Shown one piece after another: positions 11,648 through 22,525 of a DNA stretch of 64,000 nt. This stretch comes from Piper betle. Taxonomy: Eukaryota; Streptophyta; Magnoliopsida; Piperales; Piperaceae. A program made the position numbers and the translations under genes. Under the pieces are notes generated by a model, which worked only from the letters and a program-made list of their open reading frames with translations, had not been told where the DNA came from and did not search any database. The stretch's first letter is position 1; each line of letters begins with the position of its first letter. The stretch lies in contig JAURVB010008449.1 in NCBI GenBank assembly GCA_033002965.1, positions 1 to 64,000 of the forward strand, given 5' to 3'.

Positions 11648-13563
11648 GCAAAGTAGTGTTGTTGGTCGCCGGCGGTCTTGCTGCCGGCGTAGTGTGGGGG
11701 TGTGGACCACTTCCACGTACCAATCCATACGAAATTGTTTAAAAAACAGGTTTCACGACTCAAAAAGAAGAAGAAAAAAGTTTTCCTTGAAGAAATATAA
11801 GGATTGTTTCGCACGCTCGTACGTTATGGAAAATTAACGTCTAAATTGTAAATGACATTTTTATGAATTTGAAATTAAATTGTGGAGTATTTCTATGAAA
11901 CTTATATGTATAAATATTTGCTACATATTGTTTTGATTAGTAATTTGTATGGGCTTTTGGCCGATTTGCGCTGTTCATGTACATTTACTGGTGGGCTATC
12001 AAAGAATAATGTTTTTTAATTAATTTATATACAAGTTACTAGTTACCCCTACGAATGGTGTTAGATTAACTGAATAATTCTCACATTTATGTATCATATC
12101 ATCCGAATCATCTCCGCATATTATAATAATTATAATAATGAAATTCTAAGAATGCATCGTATCATCCGAATTATCTGCCACTTACAATTAATAGGTTCAC
12201 ATATTATATTGAAGTTCTAATAAATTCCAATTTAGATTAGTAATATCAAAACTAACCTAAGTTCTAGTACCACTATTGAGCCCTATGGGCTTGTGAAAGA
12301 GACTTGCAAACATGTATTACAGACCTCTCTTAATCTAAAAGCTAACTCAAAAAATAGGATTTTTTTATTAACCTGCCTTAAAATTGACGTGTGATTAACC
12401 CAACATCTACTACATATACATAGGGAATTAATTAAGTTTAGATCATAATTGCCTCCTTTTGTCGAAACAATTTGTACTACACAAAAGAAAGCTTGGCAAA
12501 TCGCATATAACAATGCGCTGGGCTGCTGCTTACCCTGAGTCGGTACGAAAGCCCATATTATTTTGGGTTTTAGGTATCACCACAGGTCCATAAATGGCCT
12601 TAAAGCCCGTTCAATGGAAAAAGCTCCTCTGTTTTTTTTAAGAGCGGAAGAAACTCAAAACTTGATAAAGAAGAAGATCTCAATGCAGGTCAAATTTAAA
12701 TGTGTAAAGTGGAAATAAAACATTGGGAGTTGGGAGCTTAATTTGCTATTTACATGTCTTGTCGGCTTCTACAATACACCAGAAACCACGTGTAATCTTA
12801 ACATATTCTTCACTCGATCAAATGTCTTCATAAACCACACAAGAAAAAAACTCGCGAGACATGAATGATCAACTCTTGCAAAAGGTGTTTAAAAAACAAT
12901 ACTCCTATAAAAGGCCACATCTCATATATATGAAAAACTCAATCTATGAATTTGATCATTAAATTCAAAGAAGGCTTTACCTCTGCTCGAAGATCACCCG
13001 TTATAACGCATACAAAATAGAATTTACAATAGTTTTGGTTGATGATACTAGAATTTTGTTGAGATCTTATAAAATATTTCTACTTAAGTTGCAACCTTAA
13101 AAAACTATTATATGCAAGTTATAACATCAAGGGATGTTTTTGAGCATCCGTTGGTCAACTGGTGCAACTTCCAAAGGAATGTATTAGATGTGAAATTAAT
13201 TTTTGGAAGTTGGTGGGCATCAATATGAGGTGTGTTCCTAATCATGTTTACCTCTTAGTTAACATCATATTACTTGATATCTTCTAAGATGTCTCTTAAT
13301 GATTCCTCCAAATCAGGGGATTTGTTGATAAAATTTATTTATGTATAACCCCTCAACTCATTCAAAAAGAAACATTGAAGCAAAGAATGAGTCTTTCCTC
13401 CATGTCTCCTAAGGTGTTCAAAGAGAGGGATGATTGGCTGTGGATGTAAGGTTTCTTCCCCATGATCAAACCTTAACCAGCGTGATGACTCCTATCAATC
13501 AATCTATTTCTGCTACTAAATAAAATTTTATCTTATTTATATTTTATAGTATATTTAATTTAT
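11648..13563. other. Spacer with decayed TRIM copy, no gene
   Basis: No coding family is recognised. A degenerate TRIM copy lies at about 12020-12403. The rest (12404-13563) is AT-rich DNA with no clear repeat ends. Confidence 0.5.
12020..12403 (-). mobile_element. Degenerate TRIM (terminal-repeat retrotransposon in miniature)
   Basis: 12274-12403 corresponds to the 14606-14755 LTR: it begins TATTGAGCCC, contains CTCTCTTAATCTAAAAGCTAACTCA and ends ACCCAACA. A GTTCTAGTACCAC stretch precedes it at the place of the reverse-complemented tRNA-iMet primer site. An upstream partial LTR (ATATACAAGTTACTAGTTACC) lies near 12027. The copy is older and more diverged than the one at 14.2 kb. Confidence 0.5.
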
Positions 13564-14227
13564 TGAGTAGGTTTGTTCGTCTAAACCATGTGATCGAACC
13601 CTGTGATATGACTCCTGCACCCAAGCCAAGTTAGGATTTGCTCATAGTAGTTCCACATTCATGATCTGCTCATGGTACTTCCCAAATCAAAAAAGAAGAT
13701 GAGATGAGGGAGGGGATAAGAAGAGGTTGAGTCAGGATTTTATGGACAACAAGGAACAAAGAAGGAGATAAAGAAAGAATAGAGTTCCCTATAAATACCT
13801 ATTGGTGAGCTTAAAAAAATGAGGGCTTAAGTGCTAAAAAGGTTGCTTCAATGTGAATTGAAGAGAAAGAAAGAAGCATTGAAGGCGAAGAGAAGCCCGA
13901 AGGAGGAGTCCCTCACTGGAGACACTACTCCAACCGTTCCCTTGCAAACACCCAGTCAAAGCCAACCTTGTCCCACATTAGACCAAGTAGACCCAAGCCG
14001 TCCTAGATCCTCGTTGGCGTTGAGAACGTGGAGAAGAGGTGATCTTTGCATCCACACCAAGAAGCAACTTCAGGGCTTGTTGGAGGCTGATCAGAGCCAC
14101 CGTCAACCAAGACTGGACGTCAAGGTTGTACCCCACACATCCATCTATTGGCTTGTGCCTTGCCACCTAGTTAGAGAAGCTCGCCTCGCCAGAAAATTTC
14201 TCTTTGGCACTTCGGGCCCCTAACCAA

Positions 14228-14755
14228 GCTCTGATACCATTGTTAGGCCCTCTGGGCCTTAAAAGGGACTTGCAATAAGTGTTATGAGCCCCTTTAAACC
14301 AAAAATTAACTCAATGAATAAAGTTTTTTTATTAGCATATATACAAGTCACTAATCACCTCCATATACGATGTGGGATAAACCCAATAATTCTCCCCCTC
14401 ACACATGATGCCACCCAAATCATCTCCCCCTAACCACATTCAAGGCCCACATGTTATAGTGAAATTTTAGGAGACTCCAATTCGGGCTAGTCCACCCCAA
14501 TCATCTCCCCCTCAAATCATCAGGTGGAACCCACGAAGGAAACTTCGAAAATCAGCGTAGGCAAACATTAAATCTTCCAAGATCATAACCAGGCTCTCAT
14601 ACCACTATTGGGCCCTTTGGGCCCCTAAAAGGGATTTACAATAAGTGTCATAGGCCTCTCTTAATCCAAAAGTTAGCTCAAGGAATAAGGCTTTCCCATT
14701 AGCCTATATACAAGTCACTAATCACCTCCATATATAATGTGGGATAAACCCAACA
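14228..14755 (-). mobile_element. TRIM with tRNA-iMet primer sites and a partial second unit
   Basis: Read on the minus strand: 5' LTR 14755-14606 (starts TGTTGGGTTTATCCCACA), primer site near 14604-14593 (TGGTATGAGAGC), short internal region, polypurine tract near 14404-14389 (GTGAGGGGGAGAA), 3' LTR 14388-14241 (ends GGCCTAACA). A second primer site (TGGTATCAGAGC, 14239-14228) then follows. TGGTATCAGAGC is the classic initiator-methionine tRNA primer site. LTRs are 148-150 bp and the internal region is 217 bp with no coding capacity. The extra primer site means a partial LTR-internal-LTR-internal array. It sits inside the left LTR, and the right LTR lacks it. Confidence 0.75.
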
Positions 14756-15370
14756 ATTTCCCAAAAGATCCCTATCAGAGCCAGAGAAGATGCTCAGAGC
14801 AAGGAAAATAGCAGAGAAAATAGTCATCTTCCAGAGAGTGCTCTGGTCGACCAGTACCATCTCCGGCCGTACCCTCACCACTCGTCTACTTTCCATCATG
14901 CTAAACATCATCCCTAACCAAGCACTATTGGTGGAGAAGCCCTACGTCATTGGAAAAGCTTTGAGAAGTTCCTGGCTGGAGTTGTGAAGTGCCATCAAGA
15001 AGCCATCTTTTTGGCCTTTGTCCATCCAGTGCAAGTTGCCTCCTGCTACACCTTCCATCCAATGTGTTCCCCTCACAACTGACTACAACCCTAGTTGGGT
15101 CCCACCACCATCACAAAAAAAGGCGAATAGAGCCCGCCAAAAATTAGTTTCACTGGAGATTCCCGGTGTTGTCACCGCTTACCGGACACACCTTCAACCA
15201 CCTAATCACCACCAAAAGCTTCCACGATCCAAGATCCACCCTTGTGGGTTGTTTCCCCTAGCTGCCGTCACCGGAAAAGCCATTATTGGAACCCCAAAAG
15301 TTGTTGTTGCACTATGGCCATAGCCGGGCCTGTTAAGCCTACTTTGTGGACCGAGTCCACTTGTTCTATC

Positions 15371-16180
15371 CATGGTTGCATAAATCGGAATCGAAATCAG
15401 AATCGGTTTTCCAGGGAGTCGGAATCGGAATCGGAATCGATCTAAATCAAACAATAATCGGTCCAATTGAATTGGTCCAAATCGGTCATATATAATAATT
15501 TGACAACTCATAAATAAATATATAAAAATTAAATATTGATGCCATTTTGATATTATTAAATATATTATATTTTATGATATTTTTTAATATTTTTTAGATT
15601 TTTGTAAAATTATTTTGAATTAGTTATTATTTTGTACTCAAGTCGAACACGAGTCAAGTTTTAATTACAAAAATGCCACCACAATTATTTCTCACCCACG
15701 ACCGTTCTCTCCCCCATCCACCCTCCTTCTAAGTCGCCGCCGCCACTGTCGCCCTGCCTTGCCCCACCCCGCCGAGCCCCGCCCTGCCCCCACCTCACCC
15801 AGCCTCCCCCCACCAGCCCCTCCCTCTCCCTCCCTGCCTCCCCCGCCGACCGCACCCGCCCCTCCAGATCGTCCCCCCGTCGCCCAGTCGCCGCCGTCGG
15901 GTAAGTTTAGGTTTTTAAAATTTTGATTCCAATTTTACCCTTATTTAAATAATTGAATTAATATTATACCTAGGGCATTTTGGTAATTTACCCAAAAACT
16001 GATTTTTCCGATTCACCCCGATTCCGAATCCGATTTAAATCGGTCGGAATCGGGGTGACTCGGCCGAGTTGGACGCCGATTCAGGGCCAACCGATTCGGC
16101 CCCAAAATCGGATTGGCATGCTGCCGATCCGATTTAAATCGGTTGATTCCACTCGGAATCGGCCGATTCGTGCAACAATG
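15371..16180. mobile_element. hAT-like non-autonomous element with 8-bp target duplication
   Basis: Terminal inverted repeats are CATGGTTGCATAAATCGG on the left and the complement of CATTGTTGCACGAATCGG on the right. They are flanked by identical GTTCTATC copies at 15363-15370 and 16181-16188. The right LTR has the uninterrupted site (GTTCTGTC, about 28132-28139). The left interior (about 15490-15690) resembles the reverse-complemented tail of the 3-kb LTR family at 22526. Next come a GC-rich block and a right part repeating CCGATT/AATCGG. No transposase is present. Confidence 0.8.
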
Positions 16181-16402
16181 GTTCTATCTAAAGCTGTAAC
16201 CGCTTTTCATTGCCCATGAATCATGACTGTGACCCGATTGCCTGAATTCTGTTCGCAACCTGTCTCCTACCCATCTTGGCTACTAGCGCACACCATCGAC
16301 CACCAGGCATATCTAGCCCCGACCTAGCATCTGTGAACACCACCAGGTCTGGTCCAACATTTATTTGTTCTGAATTAACTTGAAGTGATCCAGTTCAGTC
16401 CA

Positions 16403-17544
16403 TGTAACGACCTGCCCGTTCCGAGCCACAAGCCAAGTGTTACTATATGAAACTAAGTATCTCATAAATTAATTTTCTATTAATTTTTAAGATTTTAAAT
16501 AAACCCATAACAATAAATTTAATATACAAATGCTCGGAATAATCTAAGCCCCGTGAACCGAACTATAAAATTCCACTGCCATGCAAACAATCTCGAGAAA
16601 AGAATAGTCTAATAATAAAGTCTTCCAGTTGTCCTGACTCTACCCATCCTTCCATGCTTATACCTGCGGAGGCAATTCCGCGTTAATGATAAAAACATTA
16701 AGTTGTATAATTACAAAAAATTATTAATATATTCCACAACATTTGAATTATATCTTTTAGTGATTATGAGCCTATGTTGAGCTCTTAATATGCTGGGAGG
16801 GTAGCCACCCATCCAGCTACAATCCCATGTATGCGCACACATGCTAATTGGCCCTCGGCCTGTAGTTACTAATATTTTTCATTGACTTATCCTCTAAGTA
16901 TCATAAGTGCATAATGAGCCGTCTTGTATCACTGCGCCCTGTCACCCCTTTCGGCATGCGGGCAGGTATTTAATCTTTTAAGGGTGCTGCCTTGTGTCGG
17001 ATTGAGTCAATTCATTGACCCTGGTTGCACTCGGTACATGGTGGTCAAATGTGGACTCAAGCCGACCAAGACTCCCAAATTGAAATGTATAATATTTTAA
17101 GTAATTATACTAACTTGGAATTTTGATGAGGCACCCGCAACTATGACGCATGATCTTAATATAAATGAAATTTCTCTAAAGCCAAATGTCCTCACAAACT
17201 ATGCAGAGGATGTTTCATTTAACAACAAAATTCTCCTTTATATAGAAGAATATGTGTAAAATTCAAGAAATCACTACATTAAATTTTATAAATATGTATG
17301 GAATTTAAAAAGTCATTTGTGTGATAAAGTAAAGTCAAAAAGTAATTATCAAATTAATACAAATGAATGTTAAATCCTAAAAATATTATAAATATCATTA
17401 TACCGATATGCTAAAGGTCAAAATCAATAATTTATAATATTAATTTTTCTCAAGAATTAATTTAATTAAATAATACTTACGGTTTGTTCTAAGATTTACA
17501 AAACCCTAAATAAAATAACCTAATTATTTTTTCAGGGTTTTACA
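16403..17544 (+). mobile_element. 1.14-kb solo LTR with 5-bp target duplication
   Basis: The element starts TGTAACGACC and ends AGGGTTTTACA. It is flanked by GTCCA at 16398-16402 and 17545-17549. The homologous position in the right LTR (about 28349, before CATTAGCACTC) has no insertion, so this is an insertion with a paralogous empty site. No internal region or second LTR is present, consistent with a solo LTR. The termini resemble, but are not the same as, the 3-kb TGTAACACCC...TTTTACA LTRs elsewhere in the window. Confidence 0.8.
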
Positions 17545-18004
17545 GTCCATTAGCACTCAGAAAATAATTTTAAGGCCTTTCTAAACTCGGATCAAGACGA
17601 AACTTACTACCCTACTATTTTTGGATGCTTTGGATGCAATGGAGAAGTTATTTTAAAGATTTAAGGACAAGAAAAGGATGAACCAAAACATTGGAGTCGA
17701 TGCTATCAAAAGTAAATCAAATTAAAGCGGCAAAAAATTCACTATTTTGTATAAAATCAAAGAAGAAATAGTGAATTCGTAGTTATTAGGCTATCGTATG
17801 CTGACTTAGGGATTCATGTTGAACCCTAAGGAACCATGTTAAATTCCTTGAGTCTTTTCACGCTCGCGACACTCTTATATTTTTATTTAATTTTACTCGC
17901 ACAATTTCTTTGCACGGCAAAGGCGTCTTTGGTCTCACTCATCTAACTCGACTCAATACAAAACGAAGCATGATCGCGGGGCAAAAAAATCATGCCTGAA
18001 CATA

Positions 18005-18022
18005 TTGGCGACTCCACTAGGG
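18005..18022 (+). other. Primer-binding site resembling tRNA-Arg
   Basis: TTGGCGACTCCACTAGGG lies two bases after the left LTR end. The first 11 bases fit the complement of a plant tRNA-Arg 3' end (recalled as TGGCGACTCTGCTGGGG), the primer used by Tat/Ogre-type Ty3/gypsy elements. Confidence 0.6.
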
Positions 18023-18300
18023 ACCATTGAAAGGTAGCAGTGGTGTTTGAAGATTTGTGCGGGCAACAAGAAATGACATCGAAGATGAGGAATGCGTCAC
18101 AATAATGGAGTGGTAATGAAGATGATCCAATTACATCAACTCAAGGATAGAAAAGCCAATTTGAAGCAAACATCAAACTAAGCTAGCACATAGAGGAAAA
18201 TGTGCGTGAAAGAATCAAACAGCTTGAAGTAGCGCTGAACAAGAGAAATGAAGGAGAAATTACTCCAAGCAAAAGCATGCTGAGACGAGAAGACCTAAGT

Positions 18301-19385
18301 TGTAAAACCTTTGACTCAAGTTAGAGTTTTACACTAGCGAACCAGTTGGTTCAACTGTCGTTCAAGTCAAGTCAGTTTCATGAACCACATGCTAAGCCAA
18401 TGCCAGCCGTAAGTTATGAGCAATAAGGGTTAGGCGCACCTGAGTATATGATGGTAACATCAAAAAGATGGTGAGAAATGAGTTATCAGAGTATATGAAA
18501 GTATGCAGTATATTTTTTTATGTATTTGATCGTAGAATTTTTTTTGGCTAAATAATGCATTAGGGCGCGTTATAGGGCAGCTTGAGTGGGCTATTAGTTA
18601 TAGAACATATCATTGTGGTGTTATGGTGTGTCATATATTTTATGGGATTTCCCCCTATTCTTTGGATTTTTCTAGGATTTATTACATGTTAGTTATTATT
18701 TTTTACTTGAGTCAGAGTCGAATCAATATTTATTTACGATATTGCCACCGAACTATTTCTTCCCCGGACATCTTTTCTTTCCCCCCAAACCCTTGACGCC
18801 TGTGCTTGTTGCTTACGCCGCCGCCACCCCGCAATCGATCGACGCCACCGAGCTTCATCTTGCCGCCCCGAGCACCTCGACTGTCGCCCAGCCTCCACAA
18901 CGTGAGGCAGCCGAGCTCCTGTCGTCAGTGACTGTCGCTGCTGCCATCTAGTCACGGCCTCAATGTCATCGACCCTCCCACAATCTTCCCCAACCTCAGT
19001 GGAGCCTAGCCTTGCCCACATCGGCCGGATCTCCACACCCCACCGCTAATAGCCTTGTTTTGCCATTTTTCCGGCGAGCCGGTACCAACGGTAACCCATA
19101 CCACCACCATCCCGTCATTTAGCCACCGCCAACAACAGTCGCCGGAAAACCACCAGAAAGGTGCCGAATACAGCCAAAAATTGTCGAAACCTGCCAGAAA
19201 ATAGGATTACCTTGAATTCATTGGATCTTCAGCGGAGATCATCTAGTTGAACCCGATTGAACTTCGAACGTTGTCAAGCGCCGAATTTGAACTCTGATAT
19301 GCGTGACGCAACTCTAACCAATTGCCGACAATGCGAGGTATAATTACCTCTGATTTAATTATTTAAAATTACTGATTATTAACAC
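18301..19385 (-). mobile_element. Truncated LTR of the 3-kb family in reverse orientation
   Basis: Starting at TGTAAAACC (18301), the sequence is the reverse complement of the 3' third of the LTRs at 22526-25576 and 54460-57450. Matching blocks include GAGTTATCAGAGTATATGA, GGGCTATTAGTTATAGAAC, GTTAGTTATTATTTTTTACT and the GAGGTATAATTACCTC-like stretch near 19335. The remaining 5' two thirds are absent. The GC-rich block 18780-19060 has open frames on both strands that I do not regard as genes. Confidence 0.65.
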
Positions 19386-19665
19386 AACATGCTAGGATTG
19401 ATAGAGATCATGACAACCAAGATTAAAGATATGGAGGTGTCATCTGCTTTGACCGAAGGAGTGAAGAAAGGATCCCATACACCTCCAATGTTGCTCAAGT
19501 TTGAAGCTCAGGTAGATTGCAGTGTAAAGCCTCAAGAAATAATTGGAGCTCAACATGTTATTCATAAGACATCAGTCTGAGAAGAGGATGAGTCAATACT
19601 TTTATTGCAAATAGAAAAACAAGGTTTCCTCTGATGTGCTGCTTTGGCAAACGATAGTAAGCTAA

Positions 19666-19872
19666 GGAAGGAAGCGATATCACATTGAAGGTGGCACAAA
19701 ACTTGTTACAATTGATCGTGATGGTTCTTATTTAGATCTTGTCATCCAAATCTCAAATATATTTTGTATAAACAGTCCTTTTATGATCAAATGTCAATTA
19801 CTTAGTGAAAGCCTTATCATAATTGCTAGTGATGAAGATTTGACAACTATACTAGAAGAGCAAGATGATCTG
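19666..19872 (+). pseudogene. Possible captured gene fragment with a PB1-like domain
   Basis: Reading from 19666 (no ATG; a stop at 19663) gives residues such as GGTKLVTIDRDGSYLDLV, then MIKCQLLSESLIIIASDEDL and TTILEEQ. The order GG.T, RDGSYLDLV, IKCQL, ASDEDL fits a PB1 domain, found in plant signalling proteins and at the N terminus of some MULE-type proteins. The frame stays open to 20046 but beyond about 19872 the residues lose any family character. A separate open stretch at 19389-19577 (LKFEAQVDCSVKPQEI) may be another piece. It lies in the internal region of the 15-kb element. The parent gene is not identified. Confidence 0.35.
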
Positions 19873-20285
19873 AACACAAGTTGTGGACTAGTTGTTTGCC
19901 TTCACCTGTTTGTGCTACCCAAGGCACCAAGCTTGATATCCAACTCAACATGGAAAAAGATGTTGAAAGTGAAGCAGCAAGCAGCTCAACTACCAGCAGG
20001 ACACACCACAAAAGAACAAGGTTATCTCAATATTATGGAAGGAAAATAGGACACCATGCAAGCTTGTCACCAAAGAAGATTAATGCCCCGAAGAAGCTAC
20101 ATATGAGAGTAGGGGCAAATCTATCATTCTCCCATTGCTGCCAAAATCTATAAAGTAGAAAGAAAGAAGTCTGGATTTGGAGACCATGATTGTCAAGCAA
20201 AAAAATCGCTTCCCAAGAACAAGATAATGGGCAGTTATCACACAATGACCTAGGATGGATCCCAACATGAGAAGAATATATTATT

Positions 20286-20385
20286 ATGCAAAAAAAAAGT
20301 TGAAAAAAGGAGAAAATGCAAAAAAATAGTTGAAAAAGGAAAATGACAATAAAAAATGATGAAAATGAAAAAAAGATATATTTTG
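20286..20385 (+). other. Purine-rich tract before the right LTR
   Basis: A stretch of almost uninterrupted A and G (AAAAAAAGTTGAAAAAAGG and similar) lies just upstream of the right LTR, where a polypurine tract primes plus-strand synthesis. It is unusually long, and which part acts is unknown. Confidence 0.4.
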
Positions 20386-20413
20386 CCGATTCTTATGAGC
20401 TTGCAAAAAATCA

Positions 20414-21440
20414 ATGATGGGTCTAATGTTCATCCAAACTATATGAATGAACCTTGTGATCGAACTCTTGCACCCAAGCCAAGTTTAGCCACATTTATGA
20501 CTTGGTCATGGTACTTCCCAAATCAAACGAAAAAGATAAGAAGAGTGAGGGGATAAGAAGAGGTGGGTGAGCATTTTATGGCCAACAAAGGTGGGACAAA
20601 GAAGGAGATAAGAAAGATTAGAGTTCCCCATAAATACCCAATGGTGAACTTAAGAAAAATGGGGGCTCATGTGCTAAAAAAAAAAAGGGTGTTGCAACGT
20701 GAATTGAAGAGAAAGAAAGAAGAACCAGTGAAGGAGAAGAGAAGCCCAAGGAAGAAGCCCCTCGCTGGATCAGACCAAGTCGACCTAGGCCGTCCCAAAC
20801 CCTCGCTGGCGTTGAGAACACAAAGAATAGGTGATCTTTATATCCACACCAAGCAACAACTTCGGGGCTCATTACAGGCCAATCAGAGCCACCGTCGACC
20901 AAGGCCGGATCACACATCCATCTATTGACTTATGCCTAGTCACCTAGCTAGAGAAGCTCTTCGTCAACAAAAATTTGCAAAGAATATTCTTGCAGAAGTC
21001 GGAGAAGATGTTGCTCAAAGCAATGAAAAAAACGGAGAAAATAGTCATATTCTAGAGAATGCTTCAGTCAACCAGTACCGTCTCCAGCCATACCCTCACC
21101 ACCGGTTGTCTTTCCGTCACACCAGATATCATCCCTGACCAAGCATCGTCATCGACAACGCCCTACGTCTTCAAAAAGCTTTGATAAGTTGCTAGCCGGA
21201 GCAGTGAAGTGCCATCAAGTAGCCATCTTTCTGGCCTCTTTCCGGCCAGCTAAGTTCTCCAGCCACACCTTCACGTCCAACGTGTTCCCTTCGTAGCTGA
21301 CCACAAACCCAAGTTGAGTCCCGCTGCAGTCAGAAGCCATTGTCACCGAAAAACGGCGAATATTGCCCTGCCAAAAATCAGTTTTGCCAAAGATTCCCGG
21401 TGTTGTCGCCGCTGACCAGATTTACCTCTGGCACTAGATT
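20414..21440 (+). repeat. Right LTR of the 15-kb element, 5' part
   Basis: Collinear with 13564-15200 of the left LTR: TGTGATCGAAC, CACCCAAGCC, GGTACTTCCCAAATCAAA, the TATA-like CATAAATACCC, and the AAACCCTCGCTGGCG block. It lacks the TRIM present in the left copy. It breaks off at 21440, where a TATAACACCC LTR begins, and resumes at 27266. Confidence 0.7.
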
Positions 21441-22525
21441 TATAACACCCTGATTTTGGTTCACTTAAGAACCGAATCAGAAATGTTACGATCAAATTGA
21501 GTCATATTTAAAGCTGCTAATCTCTACGACTCGATTAATAATATAGATCGAAGCAACCCTCTTGGCATCCCAATAATAGAAGACATTACTAAATATGTGT
21601 GAAAACACATCAAATTAAATGAAAGTATGAAAGAAAATAATTGCGTTAAACTTAAGTGTGTGTAACATTTATCTATCTCTCCACCAAAGTCGACTCATGA
21701 TCACAAGACCAACATATATAATATAAAAAACGTTAGTAACAGATGTCATTGGTCCAGAAAATAATTAGTACAAAATTACAAATGAAATCTGATATTCCAC
21801 AAGAAAAGAAAATAATATACATATTCTTCATGTGAACTCTTAAAGAACATCTACAGAGGAGTCATTAATCTGTTGACTTAATAGCATCCCGAGCTGAACT
21901 AGTGCTATGTCATTCTCGACAAATACCTCACTCAACAATAACTAGTCCCACTCCCAAAAAAATGCACATATCCTAAGCCCTCTCCATGTCCTAGCCCTAA
22001 GCACAAATGCTGAGTACTCTCAAGTAGTCACCTTCAGTACCCTTTGAACCACATGTCTGGACATGCACTGTACTAAACAATACTCGTAAACCTCCACGTT
22101 TCTCTAGGTGTGAGGAAACTCAAAATATAGACTTGTTAGGATCCCTCGGGAATAGAACAATCCTTTTACTAATCCAGAACCCGTTGCGACTGGCATGTGC
22201 ACCTGTTCATGATATGTGCGAGCCAGTTTCACTATCTCTCGTCTTATTGAAAACTCGATAAAATTATATATAGGTATGGGAAAGGATTTACATAATAGGT
22301 CTAAAGGTAACTTATAGTGGATCTTGTTTTCGAAATCAGACTCAAGAGATCTCATTCTAGAGGGTTATTAATCTGGAAAACTATTCGACTAAATTACCTG
22401 AGTTAAGTAAGATCTCATAAAACACCACTTAACATGTCATGCAATCACTAAATTAAAACATGATAGAATAGAACAATGCAGAGACGAGTCCTAAACAGAC
22501 TTGTGGTCCAAGTTCCAAGTATGAT
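21441..22525 (+). mobile_element. Older LTR of the 3-kb family, interrupted by a younger copy
   Basis: It begins TATAACACCC (a TG to TA change in the expected TGTAACACCC) and aligns with the first 1.4 kb of the 22526 copy and with 54460 onward: ACATATATAATATAAAAAACGTTAGTAAC-type block, the CCTTTGAACCACATGTC block, the TCGGGAATAGAACAA block and the GATCTCAT...GGGTTATTAATC block. It is cut at 22525 by the younger LTR. Continuation after 26437 is AT-rich and only weakly recognisable. Confidence 0.6.

Larger units (their letters stand above)
13564..18002 (+). repeat. Left LTR of the 15-kb element, interrupted three times
   Basis: It aligns with 20414-21440 and then with 27266-28816. A shared TATA-like signal (CCCTATAAATACC near 13788) is matched by CCCATAAATACCC near 20628, a likely LTR promoter. 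Insertions are a TRIM (14228-14755), a hAT-like element (15371-16180) and a solo LTR (16403-17544). The LTR ends GAACA at 18002. The open frame at 13831-14223 recurs in the right LTR at 20563-20928 with different indels. It is LTR sequence rather than a conserved gene. Confidence 0.7.

Noticed and set aside
13831..14223. 130-residue ORF that resembles another ORF at 20563-20928
   Set aside because: Both lie at the same position in the two LTRs of one retrotransposon, just after a TATA-like signal. They differ by indels and lack a family. Shared ancestry of the LTR explains the similarity.
14228..14755. Cassandra-type TRIM with a 5S rRNA promoter
   Set aside because: The LTRs show no 5S-like A box or C box, and the LTR starts TGTTGGG.
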